Part shown: positions 39,915 through 49,851 of the stretch, piece after piece
Position numbering within the stretch: the stretch's first letter is position 1
Layout of the letters: the number at the start of each line of letters is the position of its first letter
Assembly (NCBI GenBank): GCA_016188575.1
Contig: JACPHN010000265.1
Span: 1 to 64,000, forward strand
Length of the DNA: 64,000 nucleotides
Origin: Candidatus Schekmanbacteria bacterium
Lineage (GTDB): Bacteria; CSSED10-310; JACPHN01
Direction: 5' to 3'
Notes under the pieces: generated by a model
The model's input: only the letters and a program-made list of their open reading frames with translations
Databases searched by the model: none
What the model was told of the DNA's origin: nothing
Position numbers and translations under genes: made by a program

Positions 39915-40972
39915 TCCGAAGCCAGGCGGAGACGCGGGTCGACCGCCGCGTAGAGGAGGTCAACGAGCAGATTGGCGAGCACGAAAAGGACCGCGACCAG
40001 CAGCGTTCCCCCCTGGACGGCGGGGAAGTCGCGCGCCATGACCGCGCCGACCAGCCAGCGGCCGATGCCCGGCCAGGCGAAAATCGTCTCGGTCAGCACC
40101 GCCCCGCCGAGCAGATAGCCGAACTGCAGCCCGATGGTCGTCAACACTGGAATCAGCGCGTTGCGCAGTGCGTGCCGATAGGTTACCGAACGTTCCGAGG
40201 CGCCCTTGGCCCGCGCCGTGCGCACGTAGTCCTGCTGGAGCTCGGAAAGAAGCTCGGAGCGGGTCATGCGGGCGATGACGGCAAGTGGGATGGTGCCGAG
40301 CGTCACGGCGGGCAGCACGAGATGCCGGAGCGTCGACAGCAAGGCGCGTGCATCGCCAGCAAGCAGCGAGTCGAGGATGGCCAACCCCGTGCGCCACGGT
40401 GGCGCGTGGTTGAGGTCCAGGCGACCGGACACGGGAAAACCGAACACGGGGACGCCCGCTCCAAATCGCTCGCGCAGCCCCATCAACGTCTCAGGAAGCA
40501 GCACTGCGAACAGGAGGATGAGAATCAGGCCGAGCCAGAAGACCGGTAGCGAAATCCCGCACAAGCTCCCCGTCATCGTCGCGACATCCACCCAGCCGCC
40601 GCGTCGGCGCGCCGCCACGGCCCCCGCGGCAATGCCGGCGGGCGCGGCGAGCAACATGGCCGCCAGGGCCAGCTCCACGGTCGCAGGAAACCGCGCCGCA
40701 ATCTCCTCGGTCACCGGCGTGTGCGACTTGATGGATCGCCCCAGGTCTCCGCGCAGCAGGTTCACCGCGTAGCGGACATACTGCTCGGCGATGGGCCGAT
40801 CGAGCCCGAGCTCGACCCTGAGCGCCGCCACGGTCTCCGGCCGCGCGCGCTCACCGAGCATGATTCGCGCCGGGTCGCCACCGCTCAGGTGCATCGTCGA
40901 AAAGACGAGCACGGATACGCCGGCCAGTGTCGGCACGAGATAGACCAAGCGGCGCAGCGCAAATGCCATCAT
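39911..40972 (-). CDS. Peptide/nickel-type ABC transporter permease (DppB-like)
   Basis: 353 aa. MMAFALRRLVYLVPTLAGVS and the GGDPARIMLG segment are the usual DppB/OppB start, which favours the ATG at 40972 over readings 20 codons longer. Six hydrophobic helices are visible; the EAA loop reads TARAKGASERSVTYRHALRN. The end is LLYAAVDPRLRLASE. It partners the overlapping DppC-like permease. Upstream on the same strand is the V-ATPase K gene, 224 bp away, so this two-gene unit has its own promoter or reads through from the ATPase operon. Confidence 0.93.
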   Translation of the reverse strand: MMAFALRRLVYLVPTLAGVSVLVFSTMHLSGGDPARIMLGERARPETVAALRVELGLDRPIAEQYVRYAVNLLRGDLGRSIKSHTPVTEEIAARFPATVELALAAMLLAAPAGIAAGAVAARRRGGWVDVATMTGSLCGISLPVFWLGLILILLFAVLLPETLMGLRERFGAGVPVFGFPVSGRLDLNHAPPWRTGLAILDSLLAGDARALLSTLRHLVLPAVTLGTIPLAVIARMTRSELLSELQQDYVRTARAKGASERSVTYRHALRNALIPVLTTIGLQFGYLLGGAVLTETIFAWPGIGRWLVGAVMARDFPAVQGGTLLVAVLFVLANLLVDLLYAAVDPRLRLASE

Positions 40973-41196
40973 GGCGCGACTCTGGCGAGCTGAAGCAGGT
41001 CGCGACCGCGCCCGGACCGCGGCGCCCCGCACCGCGCGCAGCCCGCGACCGGAGCCCCGCGGGTGCGGGCACGCGCGAGAAACTCGCCCCGCGCGCTGGC
41101 CGGGCTCAATCCGCGCCCATCAAACACCGGTGCGCCGGCGTCCCCAGCCGCTGCTCGAGCTCCGATCGTGGCACCTGCGTTTGCGCTCACCTGGTC

Positions 41197-41712
41197 TCAA
41201 ATCATGAACATGGCGAGAAAGCCGCCCGCCAGGCCCGTCAGTGCGTACAGCTCCGGCACGCCCGTCGCCAGCAGCGCCTGCCCTGAGTCCATCTGCCCGT
41301 TATTGATTGACTTGATGCACGCCGCCGCCACGCGCGCCTGGCCGAACGCGGACATCAGGCACGGCAACCCGCACAGGACGCCGGCCAGCGCCACCTGAAA
41401 CGGCTTTTCCGTCATGTTTTGCATCATCAGAAACGAAATCGCGAAGGAGTACAGTCCCTGTGAACCCGGCATCAGCGCCGGGATAAACGCCGCCCCCCGC
41501 GCCTCTCGCTCACACGCGGCGTACGCGCCCAAGGAGATCGCCAGCGTGTAGCCCGAGCTCAGGATGCCAGAGCCGATCACCATGAAGGAAATAAAGAGCA
41601 TGATCTGGTGCATGGGGGAAAGTGCCGTGACACCGCTTGCCGCCCCCTCGGCGTAGGCAGGCGTAGCGACGACCACGAGCAGCAACGGTAGAAGCTTCGG
41701 CAGTCTCTTCAT
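41197..41712 (-). CDS. ntpK: V-type ATPase subunit K (proteolipid rotor ring)
   Basis: Ion-binding rotor subunit, 171 aa. The first ~20 residues look like a cleavable signal (LPKLLPLLLVVVATPAYAEG). Two helical hairpins follow. The ion site appears complete for a Na+-type ring compared with Enterococcus hirae NtpK: S84 and Q85 in MPGSQGLYSF, Q125 in SAFGQARVAA, and the carboxylate E154 in GVPELYALTG correspond to T64, Q65, Q110 and E139. This supports Na+ coupling but does not prove it. ATGA overlap with the I-subunit gene. Last gene of the ATPase operon. Confidence 0.9.
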   Translation of the reverse strand: MKRLPKLLPLLLVVVATPAYAEGAASGVTALSPMHQIMLFISFMVIGSGILSSGYTLAISLGAYAACEREARGAAFIPALMPGSQGLYSFAISFLMMQNMTEKPFQVALAGVLCGLPCLMSAFGQARVAAACIKSINNGQMDSGQALLATGVPELYALTGLAGGFLAMFMI

Positions 41713-43523
41713 GCGATGAAACCTCTGCGGAACGGATTGTAGAAATAGTGCCCACCTTCGATGCACTTGCTCCCAAACTCCAGGAAGATGAGCCGGTTGG
41801 TGTGAATGTAGAGCGACAGCAGGGAGAGTAAAAAAACGAAGATGTGTCCGACGACCGCGAACACCACCGTGGCCGCCATCGGCATGAGACCTGCAATCTT
41901 GTTGATGACCAGAGCGAGGATCGATCCCGAAAGCGCGATGCCGAACAGCCGCATGTGACTCATGATATCCTGCAGCAGACCGGTAACTCCGGAATAGATG
42001 GTCCAGAGCACGTTTGGCACCTTGGCGTCGCGACCGAACACCGGATCCGGCCAGAGCACCCAGGCGCAGACCGCCACCGCGCTCAAGAGTAGCGCCAGGT
42101 TCGAGCCAACCGTGGCAATCAGCGCTACCGACGCTTCGCTGACTGGTTCGGCCGACAGCAGCGAGAGCATCGCGCCTCCCGCCTTGTGCGCCGCCATCAG
42201 CACCCCCAGGGCAACCACCAGAATCAGGCTGCCAAGCGCATTGGTGCGCACGCCGCGTTGCCAGATCGCAACGCTGTAGCTGAAGGCCATGGCGACGCCG
42301 CCGACGATCAATGAAAAACTGAAGCAAGACAGCGGATCGGCTGATAGCGGGAGAACGGGGTGCAAGTCGGGGTAGATCTGCTGGCCAACGACGAGGCCGA
42401 ACACCTGCCCGCTCAGCGCGCCCACTATCGCCCCGAAGATTCCCGTGGTAAGGAAGACGCGATAAAAGTTTTCATTGCCCCGAACCTTCAGGCCAATTCC
42501 GGTCAAGAGCAGCAGCACGGCGTAGCCAGCGTCAAGCAGGCAGAGCGAGCCGAAAAGGATGAACAGGATACCGATGGTCCAGGTGATGTCCTTTTCGCGG
42601 TAATGGATTCCTGAAAAGGCGCGCAGCACGGACTCGTAGCCCGTGTTGATCCAGTTGTTCTTGAGCTTGACCGGAACCTTCTCCTGCGGCCCGGGTGGCG
42701 CCAGGGCGATGGCGACGGGCAGCTCCGACAGGGCGCTGCGCAGATCGAAGGCATTCTCCGCCGGGACGTAGCCCTGAAAGGCCACGAGCGGCCCGTCGTT
42801 GAGGCTCTCATCCAGGGTTCGCAGGAGTTGGACGCGATCCGCGATCGCCTCCAATCGCGACGCGAAGAGCGCTCCGTAGTGGGAATAACGGCCGAGCTGC
42901 CGGCGCTGTGCGGCGATCTGGTCGTGCATGTCCTCGCGCTGCTCGACCAGGGCCGACAGGCGCATCCGCGGCACCGCGATTGTGGATACGGGCAACGCGT
43001 CTGCCGCGGTCCCGAAAAACACCGCCCACACGCGCTCGTCGTCTTCGAACGCCACCGCGTATGCGAGCTGTCTCTTGTCGATGGCGTACCACGTGCCGCG
43101 CGGCAGGGCGGCAAAACAGACCGGCACGCCACTCTTCTCCAGCGCCTCCAGCTCGTCCGGGTCGAAGTCTCCCCACGGGCGGAGCTGCTGAATCAGGGTT
43201 TCGGTGACGGCCAGGGCTTCGCGGGTATGCTCGAGCCGGCCGGCGATGTCCTCGACGATGCGCGCCACCTCGTCGGCGCTGCGTTCGGTGTCCTGCAGGC
43301 GCGCCGGCGCGGGCGCTACCGAGCCTAGCGCGTGGATGAGCCGCTGCAGGCGGTTGGCGAAATCGACCTCGTCGTTCGTTCCCGAATGAGCCGCGCGCAC
43401 CTCGTCCGCCGAGGACAGGGGAACCACGTGGAGCACACCCACATCCTGAAGCGCCTCGAGCACCGTTTCGCTGTCCCGCTGATACGCGACCAGCGTTACC
43501 TTGAGCATTCGCTGCACGCTCAT
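41709..43523 (-). CDS. ntpI: V-type ATPase subunit I (a-subunit, stator membrane part)
   Basis: 604 aa. ATG 43523 begins MSVQRMLKVTLVAYQRDSET, typical of subunit I. The N-terminal ~350 residues are cytoplasmic and helical; the C-terminal half holds seven or eight membrane helices (WTIGILFILFGSLCLLDAGY, SHMRLFGIALSGSILALVI). The Arg in SHMRLFGIALSG fits the conserved Arg of the ion half-channel. Reading from further upstream would run through the D gene and is rejected. It overlaps subunit K by 4 nt and begins 17 nt after D. Confidence 0.93.
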   Translation of the reverse strand: MSVQRMLKVTLVAYQRDSETVLEALQDVGVLHVVPLSSADEVRAAHSGTNDEVDFANRLQRLIHALGSVAPAPARLQDTERSADEVARIVEDIAGRLEHTREALAVTETLIQQLRPWGDFDPDELEALEKSGVPVCFAALPRGTWYAIDKRQLAYAVAFEDDERVWAVFFGTAADALPVSTIAVPRMRLSALVEQREDMHDQIAAQRRQLGRYSHYGALFASRLEAIADRVQLLRTLDESLNDGPLVAFQGYVPAENAFDLRSALSELPVAIALAPPGPQEKVPVKLKNNWINTGYESVLRAFSGIHYREKDITWTIGILFILFGSLCLLDAGYAVLLLLTGIGLKVRGNENFYRVFLTTGIFGAIVGALSGQVFGLVVGQQIYPDLHPVLPLSADPLSCFSFSLIVGGVAMAFSYSVAIWQRGVRTNALGSLILVVALGVLMAAHKAGGAMLSLLSAEPVSEASVALIATVGSNLALLLSAVAVCAWVLWPDPVFGRDAKVPNVLWTIYSGVTGLLQDIMSHMRLFGIALSGSILALVINKIAGLMPMAATVVFAVVGHIFVFLLSLLSLYIHTNRLIFLEFGSKCIEGGHYFYNPFRRGFIA

Positions 43524-43540
43524 GAGCTCGCCTCTCGTTC

Positions 43541-44161
43541 TCACACCGCCGCAGCCGCGGCCGCGGCCTGCTGCTTGCCTTTCGCGATCTTCCCGCGGCA
43601 CACCGCGGCCACTTGCTGATCTCCGAGCGCGATCTTGATGCGGCGCACGGCTTCCTTGGTCTCGGGGATCAGCACTTTCTCGAAGAGGTTGACTTTCTGC
43701 GTCGCCTTGCGAAGCTCGTGGCCGATCAGGCGATACTGTTCGTTGAGGATCGCGATTTCCGTGTTCAACTGCACAAACGTCCGCAGCCTGGGAAGGGCGC
43801 GCAGCACCCACGGCGGGTTGCCGAAACGGGACACCCGCAGCGACGGAAAGACGACCCGTTCCAGAGTCGGCACGCGCACGCCCGCCACGGATTTTTCCCC
43901 GATGACCAGTTCTTGCGCCTTCACGAGGTCGCGAACCGACAGCGGCAGGGGCTCGGGAAGCAGGCTGATCATGGACGCCGCCGCCGCCCGCGCCTGCTCA
44001 AAGGCCTCCGCGCGCGCCTGGAGCTCGCGCCTGAGCTTGAGTTGCTCGATCTGCAACTGCTCTTGCTTGAGCTTCAACACGGGGAGGAACTGAAGATAGA
44101 TCTTCTCATCGCGGCGCAATCGCGTCAGCTCGGACTTGTTGAGCTTGAATTTTCGCGCCAT
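43541..44161 (-). CDS. ntpD: V-type ATPase subunit D (central rotor shaft)
   Basis: Central stalk subunit, 206 aa, long antiparallel coiled coil as expected: MARKFKLNKSELTRLRRDEK, then a helix with LKLKQEQLQIEQLKLRRELQ, and the C-terminal helix (LNEQYRLIGHELRKATQKVN, LFEKVLIPETKEAVRRIKIA). It ends in an Ala-rich tail. Positioned 6 nt after subunit B in the conserved order A-B-D. It links the catalytic head to the K ring. Confidence 0.92.
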   Translation of the reverse strand: MARKFKLNKSELTRLRRDEKIYLQFLPVLKLKQEQLQIEQLKLRRELQARAEAFEQARAAAASMISLLPEPLPLSVRDLVKAQELVIGEKSVAGVRVPTLERVVFPSLRVSRFGNPPWVLRALPRLRTFVQLNTEIAILNEQYRLIGHELRKATQKVNLFEKVLIPETKEAVRRIKIALGDQQVAAVCRGKIAKGKQQAAAAAAAV

Positions 44162-44167
44162 ACCGCG

Positions 44168-45481
44168 TCACGCCGCCACGATTCGAGATTTTGGCCAGTA
44201 TGCTTCGATCAACCTGTGGGACAGCGCAGCTTGTTGCGGGGTAAAATGGTTGGCGAGAATCTCCCAGCCGAGATCGAGCTGCTTCTGTAGCGGCAGATTC
44301 ACCTCGAGGTCCATCATTCTCCGCTCAAATTCCTCGCCGTAGGCCAGCAGCTTCTGGTCGAAATCGGAGATCGAAAAACCCATGGACTGCTGCTGGCGCA
44401 CCTTGCGGCAGGAGTCATAGAGCTGGATCATGGCGTTCATGAGCGGCGCGTGGTCTTCGCGCGTCCTCTTGTTGACGATTTGCTTCAGCCGCGACAGCGA
44501 GCCGAACGGGTCGATGACGCCGTTCTTGAGATAGAACTGGCCCTCCGTGATGTAGCCCGTGTTGTCCGGAACGGGGTGGGTGACGTCGTCGCCGGGCATG
44601 GTGGTGACCGCGAGGATCGTGATGGATCCGGACCCCTCGATGTCCACCGCCTTCTCGTAGCGAGCGGCGAGCTGTGAATAGAGGTCGCCGGGATAGCCGC
44701 GGTTGGCCGGGATCTGCTCCATGGCGACAGCGACTTCTTTCATCGCGTCGGAGAAGGCCGTCATGTCGGTGAGCAGCACGAGGACGCGCCGATTTGCGGT
44801 CGCGTATCGCTCGGCGGCCGCGAGTGCCATGTCGGGCACCATGATGCACTCCACGACGGGGTCCGACGCCGTATGGATGAACATGATGGTGCGCTCTTTG
44901 TTGGGCGCGAGCTTGTCGCGGAAAAAGAGGTAGTCGTCGTACTTGAGCCCCATGCCGCCGACGATGATAACGTCGGCCTCGGCCTGCAGGGCGATGCGCG
45001 CGAGCAGCGGGTTGTACGGCTCGCCCGCGACACTGAAGATCGGCAGCTTCTGGCTTTCGACCAGGCTATTGAACATGTCGATCATCGGGATTCCGGTCTG
45101 AATCATGCGGGTGGGCACGATGCGGCGCGCCGGGTTGAAGGAGGGGCCGCCGATTTCGACTTTCTCGGCATCCTGAACCGGCGGACGGCCGTCGATCGGC
45201 TCGCCGACGCCGCTGAAGGTGCGCCCGAGAATGCTCTCGGCAGCGTACATGAGCTCGACCTGGTGGCCGAGAAACTCGACTTCGTCGCCGGTGCTGACGC
45301 CCTTGGAACCCGCGAACACCTGAAGCGTCACCTGATCGTCGCGCAGCTTGATCGTCTGCGCGTAGCTGGTGGCACCGTCACCGAGGCGAATACGCGCCAG
45401 CTCGCCGTACGCAATCCCTTTGGCCCGCAGCATCACCACGGGGCCGGTTATCTGCTCGATGTGTTGATAGATGCGCTTCAT
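44168..45481 (-). CDS. ntpB: V-type ATPase subunit B (regulatory)
   Basis: Non-catalytic nucleotide-site subunit of the V1 head, 437 aa. Recognisable stretches are [15 protein letters not shown], the P-loop position [15 protein letters not shown] where the Walker A lysine is absent, as expected for [18 protein letters not shown], and [16 protein letters not shown]. The start overlaps the stop of subunit A by ATGA, and D follows after 6 nt. Confidence 0.96.
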   Translation of the reverse strand: MKRIYQHIEQITGPVVMLRAKGIAYGELARIRLGDGATSYAQTIKLRDDQVTLQVFAGSKGVSTGDEVEFLGHQVELMYAAESILGRTFSGVGEPIDGRPPVQDAEKVEIGGPSFNPARRIVPTRMIQTGIPMIDMFNSLVESQKLPIFSVAGEPYNPLLARIALQAEADVIIVGGMGLKYDDYLFFRDKLAPNKERTIMFIHTASDPVVECIMVPDMALAAAERYATANRRVLVLLTDMTAFSDAMKEVAVAMEQIPANRGYPGDLYSQLAARYEKAVDIEGSGSITILAVTTMPGDDVTHPVPDNTGYITEGQFYLKNGVIDPFGSLSRLKQIVNKRTREDHAPLMNAMIQLYDSCRKVRQQQSMGFSISDFDQKLLAYGEEFERRMMDLEVNLPLQKQLDLGWEILANHFTPQQAALSHRLIEAYWPKSRIVAA

Positions 45482-47325
45482 GACTGGATCTTCCGTGCAG
45501 TGGAGACATTGGACGGCGAATTCTTGCGGCCGGCTCCGTCGCGGGGAAGCAAGGCACCGCGAATCTCGGAGAGGAAGCGCTCGTACTCCGGAGAACCGTC
45601 CGCGGCGAGGTTCCAGTTGCGCATGGCGGAGGTCAAGTCGAGCAGCCGCTCGCGCGCCTGGTCCTTGGAGACGAAACCGAAGTCGTGCTCGAGAACGCTC
45701 CTGGCCAGTTTGAGCGCGAAGGCCGTGCGCACCGTGGAGGGGCCGGCGTCGACCTCATCGTAGGCGTTTTGCTGAAGAAAGACGGCGTCGAAAAGCTCGG
45801 ATTTGAGAAAGTGGACGAGCTCGTCGACGGAGAGCTCCTCCTCGCCGACGACCTTCATTTGATCGCCGATGCGCTGGCCTTCTCGGTAGAAACGCTGCAA
45901 CGCGCGGACCTCCGCCACCCAGCCCGGCGCGTAAAGCTCCTCCAGCGCCGGTTTCAGCGAATCCAGGTATTTGGACCAGGAGTCGAGCGGCGAGATCGCC
46001 GGAAAGCGCTTGGCGTAGGAGCGAGCGTAGGTCAGTCCGAGGAAGCAGCCGACGACGGCGAGAGTGGACTGGGTGACCGGTTCCTCGAAGTTGCCGCCGG
46101 CCGGGGAAACTGTCCCGATGATCGTGGTCGAACCTTGCGCAGCGCCGAGGTTGGGATCCGCGAGGCGGACAATGCCACCGCGTTCGTAAAAAGCGGCGAT
46201 AAGCGACCCGAGGTAGGCGGGAAAGGCCTCTTCACCCGGAATCTCCTCGAGGCGGCCGCTCATTTCGCGCAACGCCTGGGCCCAGCGGCTGGTGGAGTCG
46301 GCCAGCACCAGCACGCGTAGCCCCATCTGGCGGTAGTACTCGGCCATGGTAACCGCCGTGTACACGGACGCCTCGCGGGCAGCCACCGGCATCGACGAGG
46401 TGTTGCAGATAATGATGGTCCGCTCCATGAGCGATCGTCCGGTGCGCGGATCGACGAGCTCGGGGAATTCGCGGAGGGTTTCGACGACCTCGCCGGCACG
46501 TTCCCCACACGCCGCGACGATCACCACGTCGGCGTCCGCATAGCGCGACACGGATTGCTGAAACACGGTCTTGCCCGAGCCGAACGGTCCGGGAATGCAG
46601 GCGGTGCCCCCCTCGGCGACGGGGAAAAAAGTGTCGACGATGCGAATCCGGGTGGTCAGTGGCCGCGACGGGAGGAGCCGTTCTGCATACGCGGTAATCG
46701 GCTTCTTGACCGGCCAGATCTGCATCATGCTGACCTCGTGGGTGCGGCCCGTTGCCAGGCTGCGCACCTTGCCGATCGGGTGGTCGACAGGGTACTCGCC
46801 CGCCGGCGCCACCTCCAGCACTTCCCCGGCGCCGACGAGGCCGAATGGCACCATGATGCGATGGGTAAACACGCCCTCCGGCACCGTTCCCAGCCCGTGT
46901 CCCGCCTGCAGCTTGTCGCCCACGTGCGCGCAAGGTTTGAAGTGCCACTTGCGGTCGCGCGCGAGCGTCGGCAGGTAGGTGCCGCGCTTGAGAAAGAAGC
47001 CGGTTTTCTGTGCCAGCTCCTCCAGCGGATTTCCCAGCCCGTCGTAGACCATGCCGAGCAGCCCGGGGCCGAGCTCGATGGCCAACAGATGCTCGGTGAT
47101 CTCCACGGGGTCGCCGATGCGAATGCCGCGGGTGTCTTCGAACACCTGCATGTCGCACTCCTCGCCGCGCACACGGATGATTTCCGCCTTGAGCCGGACG
47201 ACATCCTGTCCCGCGGGCGCCGGGAGCGCGATGTAGGCGACCGCGTTCATCCGCACGTTTCCGGTGAAGCGCGCCGACACCATGTTTCCATTTACGCCGA
47301 CAACAACTGCGTTCGACTTGCTCAT
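45478..47325 (-). CDS. ntpA: V-type ATPase subunit A (catalytic)
   Basis: Catalytic subunit of the V1 head, 615 aa. The Walker A motif GPFGSGKT is at 246-253, preceded by the non-homologous region specific to V/A-type A subunits (about 110-200, [20 protein letters not shown]). [38 protein letters not shown] and [19 protein letters not shown] are all typical. It is coupled by ATGA overlaps to the DUF2764 gene upstream and to B downstream. The last ~20 residues are a hydrophilic Ser/Lys-rich tail. Confidence 0.97.
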   Translation of the reverse strand: MSKSNAVVVGVNGNMVSARFTGNVRMNAVAYIALPAPAGQDVVRLKAEIIRVRGEECDMQVFEDTRGIRIGDPVEITEHLLAIELGPGLLGMVYDGLGNPLEELAQKTGFFLKRGTYLPTLARDRKWHFKPCAHVGDKLQAGHGLGTVPEGVFTHRIMVPFGLVGAGEVLEVAPAGEYPVDHPIGKVRSLATGRTHEVSMMQIWPVKKPITAYAERLLPSRPLTTRIRIVDTFFPVAEGGTACIPGPFGSGKTVFQQSVSRYADADVVIVAACGERAGEVVETLREFPELVDPRTGRSLMERTIIICNTSSMPVAAREASVYTAVTMAEYYRQMGLRVLVLADSTSRWAQALREMSGRLEEIPGEEAFPAYLGSLIAAFYERGGIVRLADPNLGAAQGSTTIIGTVSPAGGNFEEPVTQSTLAVVGCFLGLTYARSYAKRFPAISPLDSWSKYLDSLKPALEELYAPGWVAEVRALQRFYREGQRIGDQMKVVGEEELSVDELVHFLKSELFDAVFLQQNAYDEVDAGPSTVRTAFALKLARSVLEHDFGFVSKDQARERLLDLTSAMRNWNLAADGSPEYERFLSEIRGALLPRDGAGRKNSPSNVSTARKIQS

Positions 47326-48113
47326 GAGAGTTTCCCCGGCGTCAGCGCCAAGATGTCATCGAGGATTTCCTGTCCCTTCTGGAGGCTCCATGAGGCCTCA
47401 CGTTCCAGGATTTCGAGCTTGAAGAAATAGCCGAGCACCGTGTCCATGGAGAACTGATCGGTTCCGCTGATTTCGTCGATCATCTTCCAGCGCAGGCGGT
47501 CGATGCGGATCTCCATGTCGCGAAGATCCGGCAGTGCCAGCGCCTCGCGAACGTCGCTATACCAGGCGAAGCGATTCTTGAGGCCGAGATCCGCCTCGCC
47601 GAGATTGGAGACGATGACCTTCCACGTCGATGACCAGCCGCCCGTCATCTCGTGCAGGAAGGCCTCCTGGCCCAGATTGTCCTGCTGGCAGAGCAATCCG
47701 GTGATCGCTTCCGCGAGGCGGATTTCGCAGCGGCTCCACTCCTGCAAGAACGGGGAGGTGGATTCCTGGAGTGCCACGCGGCACCAGGTCCGCATCAGGA
47801 CGTGGATGGGGCTGGGAGCCAGGACCCAGGAGGGCAGCAGGTCGACAGTCGGACCGAGGGGCGTCGGTTTGCGGTCGCAGCGAATGCGGTAGCTGAGCTC
47901 GCCGGGGGAGAGGCTGGTGCCGGTGAGCGTCGTCAGGGCGCCGATGCGGGCGGTTTCGCGGATTTCTTCGCGGAGCATGACGAGCTCGAAATCGGCGCGG
48001 GCGGCGCCGTTGAGGTGGGTACGGGCGCGGCGGATGAAGTCCTCGGAGGTGATTTGCGGAGCTTCTCCGAGGCAGAGCCGCGGAAGGCCCGTGACGAGGT
48101 AGACTAGGAACAT
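47322..48113 (-). CDS. DUF2764 protein, probable V-ATPase subunit C counterpart
   Basis: 263 aa, starting MFLVYLVTGLPRLCLGEAPQ as in DUF2764 members, which occur between E and A in the V-ATPase operons of spirochaetes, chlamydiae and related bacteria. Those operons lack a recognisable subunit C, and this protein is thought to take its place between rotor and ring. The sequence is mostly helical (AWYSDVREALALPDLRDMEI). It ends with a 4-nt overlap with subunit A. Assignment as a C-like part is inference from position. Confidence 0.82.
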   Translation of the reverse strand: MFLVYLVTGLPRLCLGEAPQITSEDFIRRARTHLNGAARADFELVMLREEIRETARIGALTTLTGTSLSPGELSYRIRCDRKPTPLGPTVDLLPSWVLAPSPIHVLMRTWCRVALQESTSPFLQEWSRCEIRLAEAITGLLCQQDNLGQEAFLHEMTGGWSSTWKVIVSNLGEADLGLKNRFAWYSDVREALALPDLRDMEIRIDRLRWKMIDEISGTDQFSMDTVLGYFFKLEILEREASWSLQKGQEILDDILALTPGKLS

Positions 48114-48168
48114 GGTGTTGGACCTTTGCCGGCAGCGGTGTGGCCGTGCGGTGCGCCGGCCGCGACGG

Positions 48169-48801
48169 TCATTTGCTTGCGCGCGGGAGCTCGAAAAACT
48201 GCCTCAGGTGCGGCTCGACCAGCCGCGCGAGCGCCTGAGTGAGCGCCTCCAGAGAAAAGTCCCAGGCGAAGGCCTCGCCGCGGCGGATGAGGCGGAAACC
48301 GACAAGCCCTTCTTCATTGCGCACGGCGACTTCCTTGCCGGCATCGACGTGCGCGGCCAGCGCGTGCAGGGTGGCGGCGGCGAGCTTCTCGCGGAGGTCC
48401 TCGCTCACCGAGATTTCCACGCCGTCGCCGCCCGAGGCCAGAAAGTCGGCGCAGATGCGTGCGACGAAGTCTGAGAGGAAGGTTTCGTCGGTGAGAACGC
48501 CGCGGAGCTGCTCGCTCAGGACGGGGCGGATGATCTGTTGGCGAATGCGCTCCTGGAAGCCGAGGACGAAGTCGCGGGCGGCCATCTTGAGCTCGGCGCG
48601 CATTTGCTCCGTGACGCGGCGGGCGTCGGCTTCGGCGGTGGAGCGGAGGGCGGCGACCTCGTTTCGCGCGTCGGCGACAATCTGCTCGGCGCGCTGCCGC
48701 GCCTCGGCGATGATGCGGTCCCGCTCCTCCTCGCCGGCGCTCACACCTTCATTCTTGATCCTCGTGATCAGCGCAGCAATGCCGCTTGTGATTTCCGTCA
48801 T
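48169..48801 (-). CDS. ntpE: V-type ATPase subunit E (peripheral stalk)
   Basis: 210 aa. ATG 48801 begins MTEITSGIAALITRIKNEGV, the usual E start, with GAGAGG about 8 nt upstream; a longer reading is rejected. The N-terminal half is a charged coiled coil (RIIAEARQRAEQIVADARNE), and the C-terminal half is globular (GDGVEISVSEDLREKLAAAT). First gene of the operon. Subunits F, G/H and a standard C are not found, so the set is the short bacterial form E-DUF2764-A-B-D-I-K. Confidence 0.9.
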   Translation of the reverse strand: MTEITSGIAALITRIKNEGVSAGEEERDRIIAEARQRAEQIVADARNEVAALRSTAEADARRVTEQMRAELKMAARDFVLGFQERIRQQIIRPVLSEQLRGVLTDETFLSDFVARICADFLASGGDGVEISVSEDLREKLAAATLHALAAHVDAGKEVAVRNEEGLVGFRLIRRGEAFAWDFSLEALTQALARLVEPHLRQFFELPRASK

Positions 48802-49485
48802 GGGGAGTACCTCTCGGACGCGCGGGACGCGGGGAAACCTGACGCGAGAAACGTGCCGGCAGGACGCTATCCGCATCGCGCGGGGATGTCAAGATCGGGG
48901 TCCGCTCTGAGCCCACCGCCGGTTCGACTGCAAGCTGTGCAGAAAGCGCATCACGAAGACTGCCGCCTCCAGCTCCCGCGGCCAGCGGGGACAGACGGAA
49001 GGGGCGCTGTCGTCCCGACGTCGCACAGGCGTTGGCTTCATGGACTATCGCCTCAGTGTCAACGGATCAAGCGAACCTCGATGCCGATCGGCAGCTCCTT
49101 CCAGGTTCGCTCCGTGCCACCTGCTGGGCGGCATGGGCAATCTGCGGGAGCACGTGCGAGAGCTGCGGCGCCGTTTGCGGCCAAGCTCCAAGATCAGCTC
49201 CAAGTGTCAAGCGGCACAAGTCGGGTGGCTCGTCTTGTGGCAGCAGCTTGAATTCTTGTGCGGATCCGCACCACGTGGCAGATGGGCCAAATCACGAGGC
49301 GAGTGCGTGATTGCCGCGATTTTCCCCGATGAATCGGTACCCTGTCATGCCGGCAGCCACGTCAGGTTCTTCAGCTTGTGCGGATCCGTTAAACGGTGAT
49401 GGCTGGGACGCGGCGCGCCGAACCATCGGGCCGCGGACTTCTTCCGCAGGATGGCCGCCGCATGGCGCCGGCTATCCTGCGGATA
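48802..49485. other. Gene-free region upstream of the V-ATPase operon, decayed accessory DNA
   Basis: About 680 bp with no convincing gene on either strand. A 14-bp direct repeat, CTTGTGCGGATCCG, occurs at about 49256 and again at about 49374, which is unlikely by chance at this distance. The promoter of the V-ATPase operon must be in the right-hand side of 48802-48900 but no clear -35/-10 was found. Confidence 0.4.
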
Positions 49486-49550
49486 CAGCGGACAGCGCCC
49501 TGCGGTAGTAAAATACCTCCGGGCGCCGCCGCTGACCCGGCGCCCCGTTC
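49486..49550 (+). repeat. 65-bp repeat left of hicBA (copy R1)
   Basis: Matches 50147-50211 at 62 of 65 positions. It includes CAGCGGACAGCGCCCTGCGG and ends CCGGCGCCCCGTTC. The copy to the right is part of a 142-bp palindrome; this left copy lacks the outer arm and most of the right half. The two copies bracket the toxin-antitoxin genes. Confidence 0.85.
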
Positions 49551-49626
49551 GACGGACGTAACGCGGCCAGCGTAGGCAGGCACGCAGGGCCGGGACGGCA
49601 GACCCTGTGGCAGAACTAGACACGAC

Positions 49627-49851
49627 ATGGACAACCAGTACACCGGCGTCTTCGAGCAGGTTGGAGAGTGGTGGATCGGGCACGTCGAGGAACTGCCCGG
49701 CTGCAACGTCCAAGAGCGGACGATCGAGGAGGCTCGGGAGAGTCTGAAGGAAGCGGTTCAACTCATCGTGAGTGCCAACCGGGAACTGGCCAGGCGCGAG
49801 TCGGAGGGCCACCAGGTCGTCCGAGAACCGCTGGCAGTCCCGGTTGAGTGA
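49627..49851 (+). CDS. hicB: HicB-type antitoxin
   Basis: 74 aa (MDNQYTGVFEQVGEWWIGHV, EELPGCNVQERTIEEARESL), a short HicB partial RNase-H-fold protein, which binds and neutralises the HicA RNase. It lacks a C-terminal DNA-binding extension. The stop overlaps the GTG start of hicA by GTGA, so the order is B then A with coupled translation. Because the hicA frame is broken, this antitoxin has no functional partner here. Confidence 0.85.
   Translation: MDNQYTGVFEQVGEWWIGHVEELPGCNVQERTIEEARESLKEAVQLIVSANRELARRESEGHQVVREPLAVPVE

Noticed and set aside
49345-49812. Minus-strand 155-residue open frame as a gene
   Set aside because: It overlaps hicB and the repeat R1, lacks a ribosome site and has no recognisable pattern.
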